Translations under genes and position numbers: made by a program
Source: Baffinella frigidus
Taxonomy: Eukaryota; Cryptophyceae; Cryptomonadales; Baffinellaceae
DNA: 11,051 bases
Reading direction: 5' to 3'
Assembly: GCA_026770585.1 (NCBI GenBank)
Contig: MU646378.1
Coordinates: 203,458 to 214,508 of the forward strand
Shown: positions 11,009-11,051 of the stretch, piece by piece
How the letters are laid out: the number at the start of each line of letters is the position of its first letter
Position numbering within the stretch: position 1 is the first letter of the stretch
The notes under the pieces: generated by a model
Databases searched by the model: none
Seen by the model: the letters and a program-made list of their open reading frames with translations, nothing else
What the model was told of the DNA's origin: nothing

Positions 11009-11051
11009 ACATCCACCCCGCGGAAAAAGAGGCGGCGCTCGAGGATGGGGG
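11009..11051 (+). CDS. PUS1: P6 second copy (partial, cut by window end)
   Basis: After CACTCCCAG it reads, with the split Asp, DIHPAEKEAALEDGG, in the same phase as P6. It is an alternative, possibly the true, terminal exon. The window ends before any stop or donor. Confidence 0.45.

Overview
The window looks like nuclear DNA from a eukaryote with intron-rich genes, most likely a protist and perhaps an alga. Short open exons are flanked by canonical GT/AG splice sites. The introns are packed with low-complexity DNA: CTT tracts, CCCTCT tracts, and degenerate CCCTAAA-like repeats resembling plant-type telomere sequence. No prokaryotic operon, rRNA or tRNA was seen. The organism assignment rests on texture only and is low confidence. 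Nearly all long open frames here are shadows of repeats or of low-complexity exons. The coding content is short exons on the + strand.

Right half (about 6817-11051): six consecutive exons with compatible splice phases read as the C-terminal half of a tRNA pseudouridine synthase of the TruA/Pus1 family. They carry the motif ending in SFHNFT, then EEFVVLSF...NFLYNQ joined across an intron to VRLMVGAMIAVLRG, then a VPxAP...LLAECSF block, then a VYAHIAEAE block, then an acidic tail. The catalytic-Asp half of the enzyme is not recognisable anywhere in the window.

Left half (1-6131): a second series of exons on the same strand, also phase-compatible. These encode an unrecognised protein with a long Glu/Asp/Gly/Lys-rich acidic linker, followed by a segment whose start (WTVGDDVRYFQGEDGKLYLR) loosely resembles the opening of a BAH-type domain. 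The last of these exons can end at a TGA at 6129-6131. It could also splice at CGG|GTGCGT, in the right phase, onto the first Pus1-like exon, so one gene or two cannot be decided here.

The most striking feature is that most exons are accompanied, in the adjoining introns, by one or more partial copies of themselves that keep a splice site. These are acceptor plus 5' end, or 3' end plus donor. Several copies stay open and phase-compatible, so they could act as alternative exons. Most junctions are also of the form AG|GT with the following exon starting GT. This is the pattern expected if local tandem duplications of AGGT-containing exon pieces keep building and remodelling introns.

The remaining space holds fold-back and inverted-repeat elements (341-551, 2247-2425, 2542-2695, 4411-4641, 8718-8908), a 205-bp near-identical direct repeat (1351-1555 and 1588-1792), and telomere-like minisatellites.
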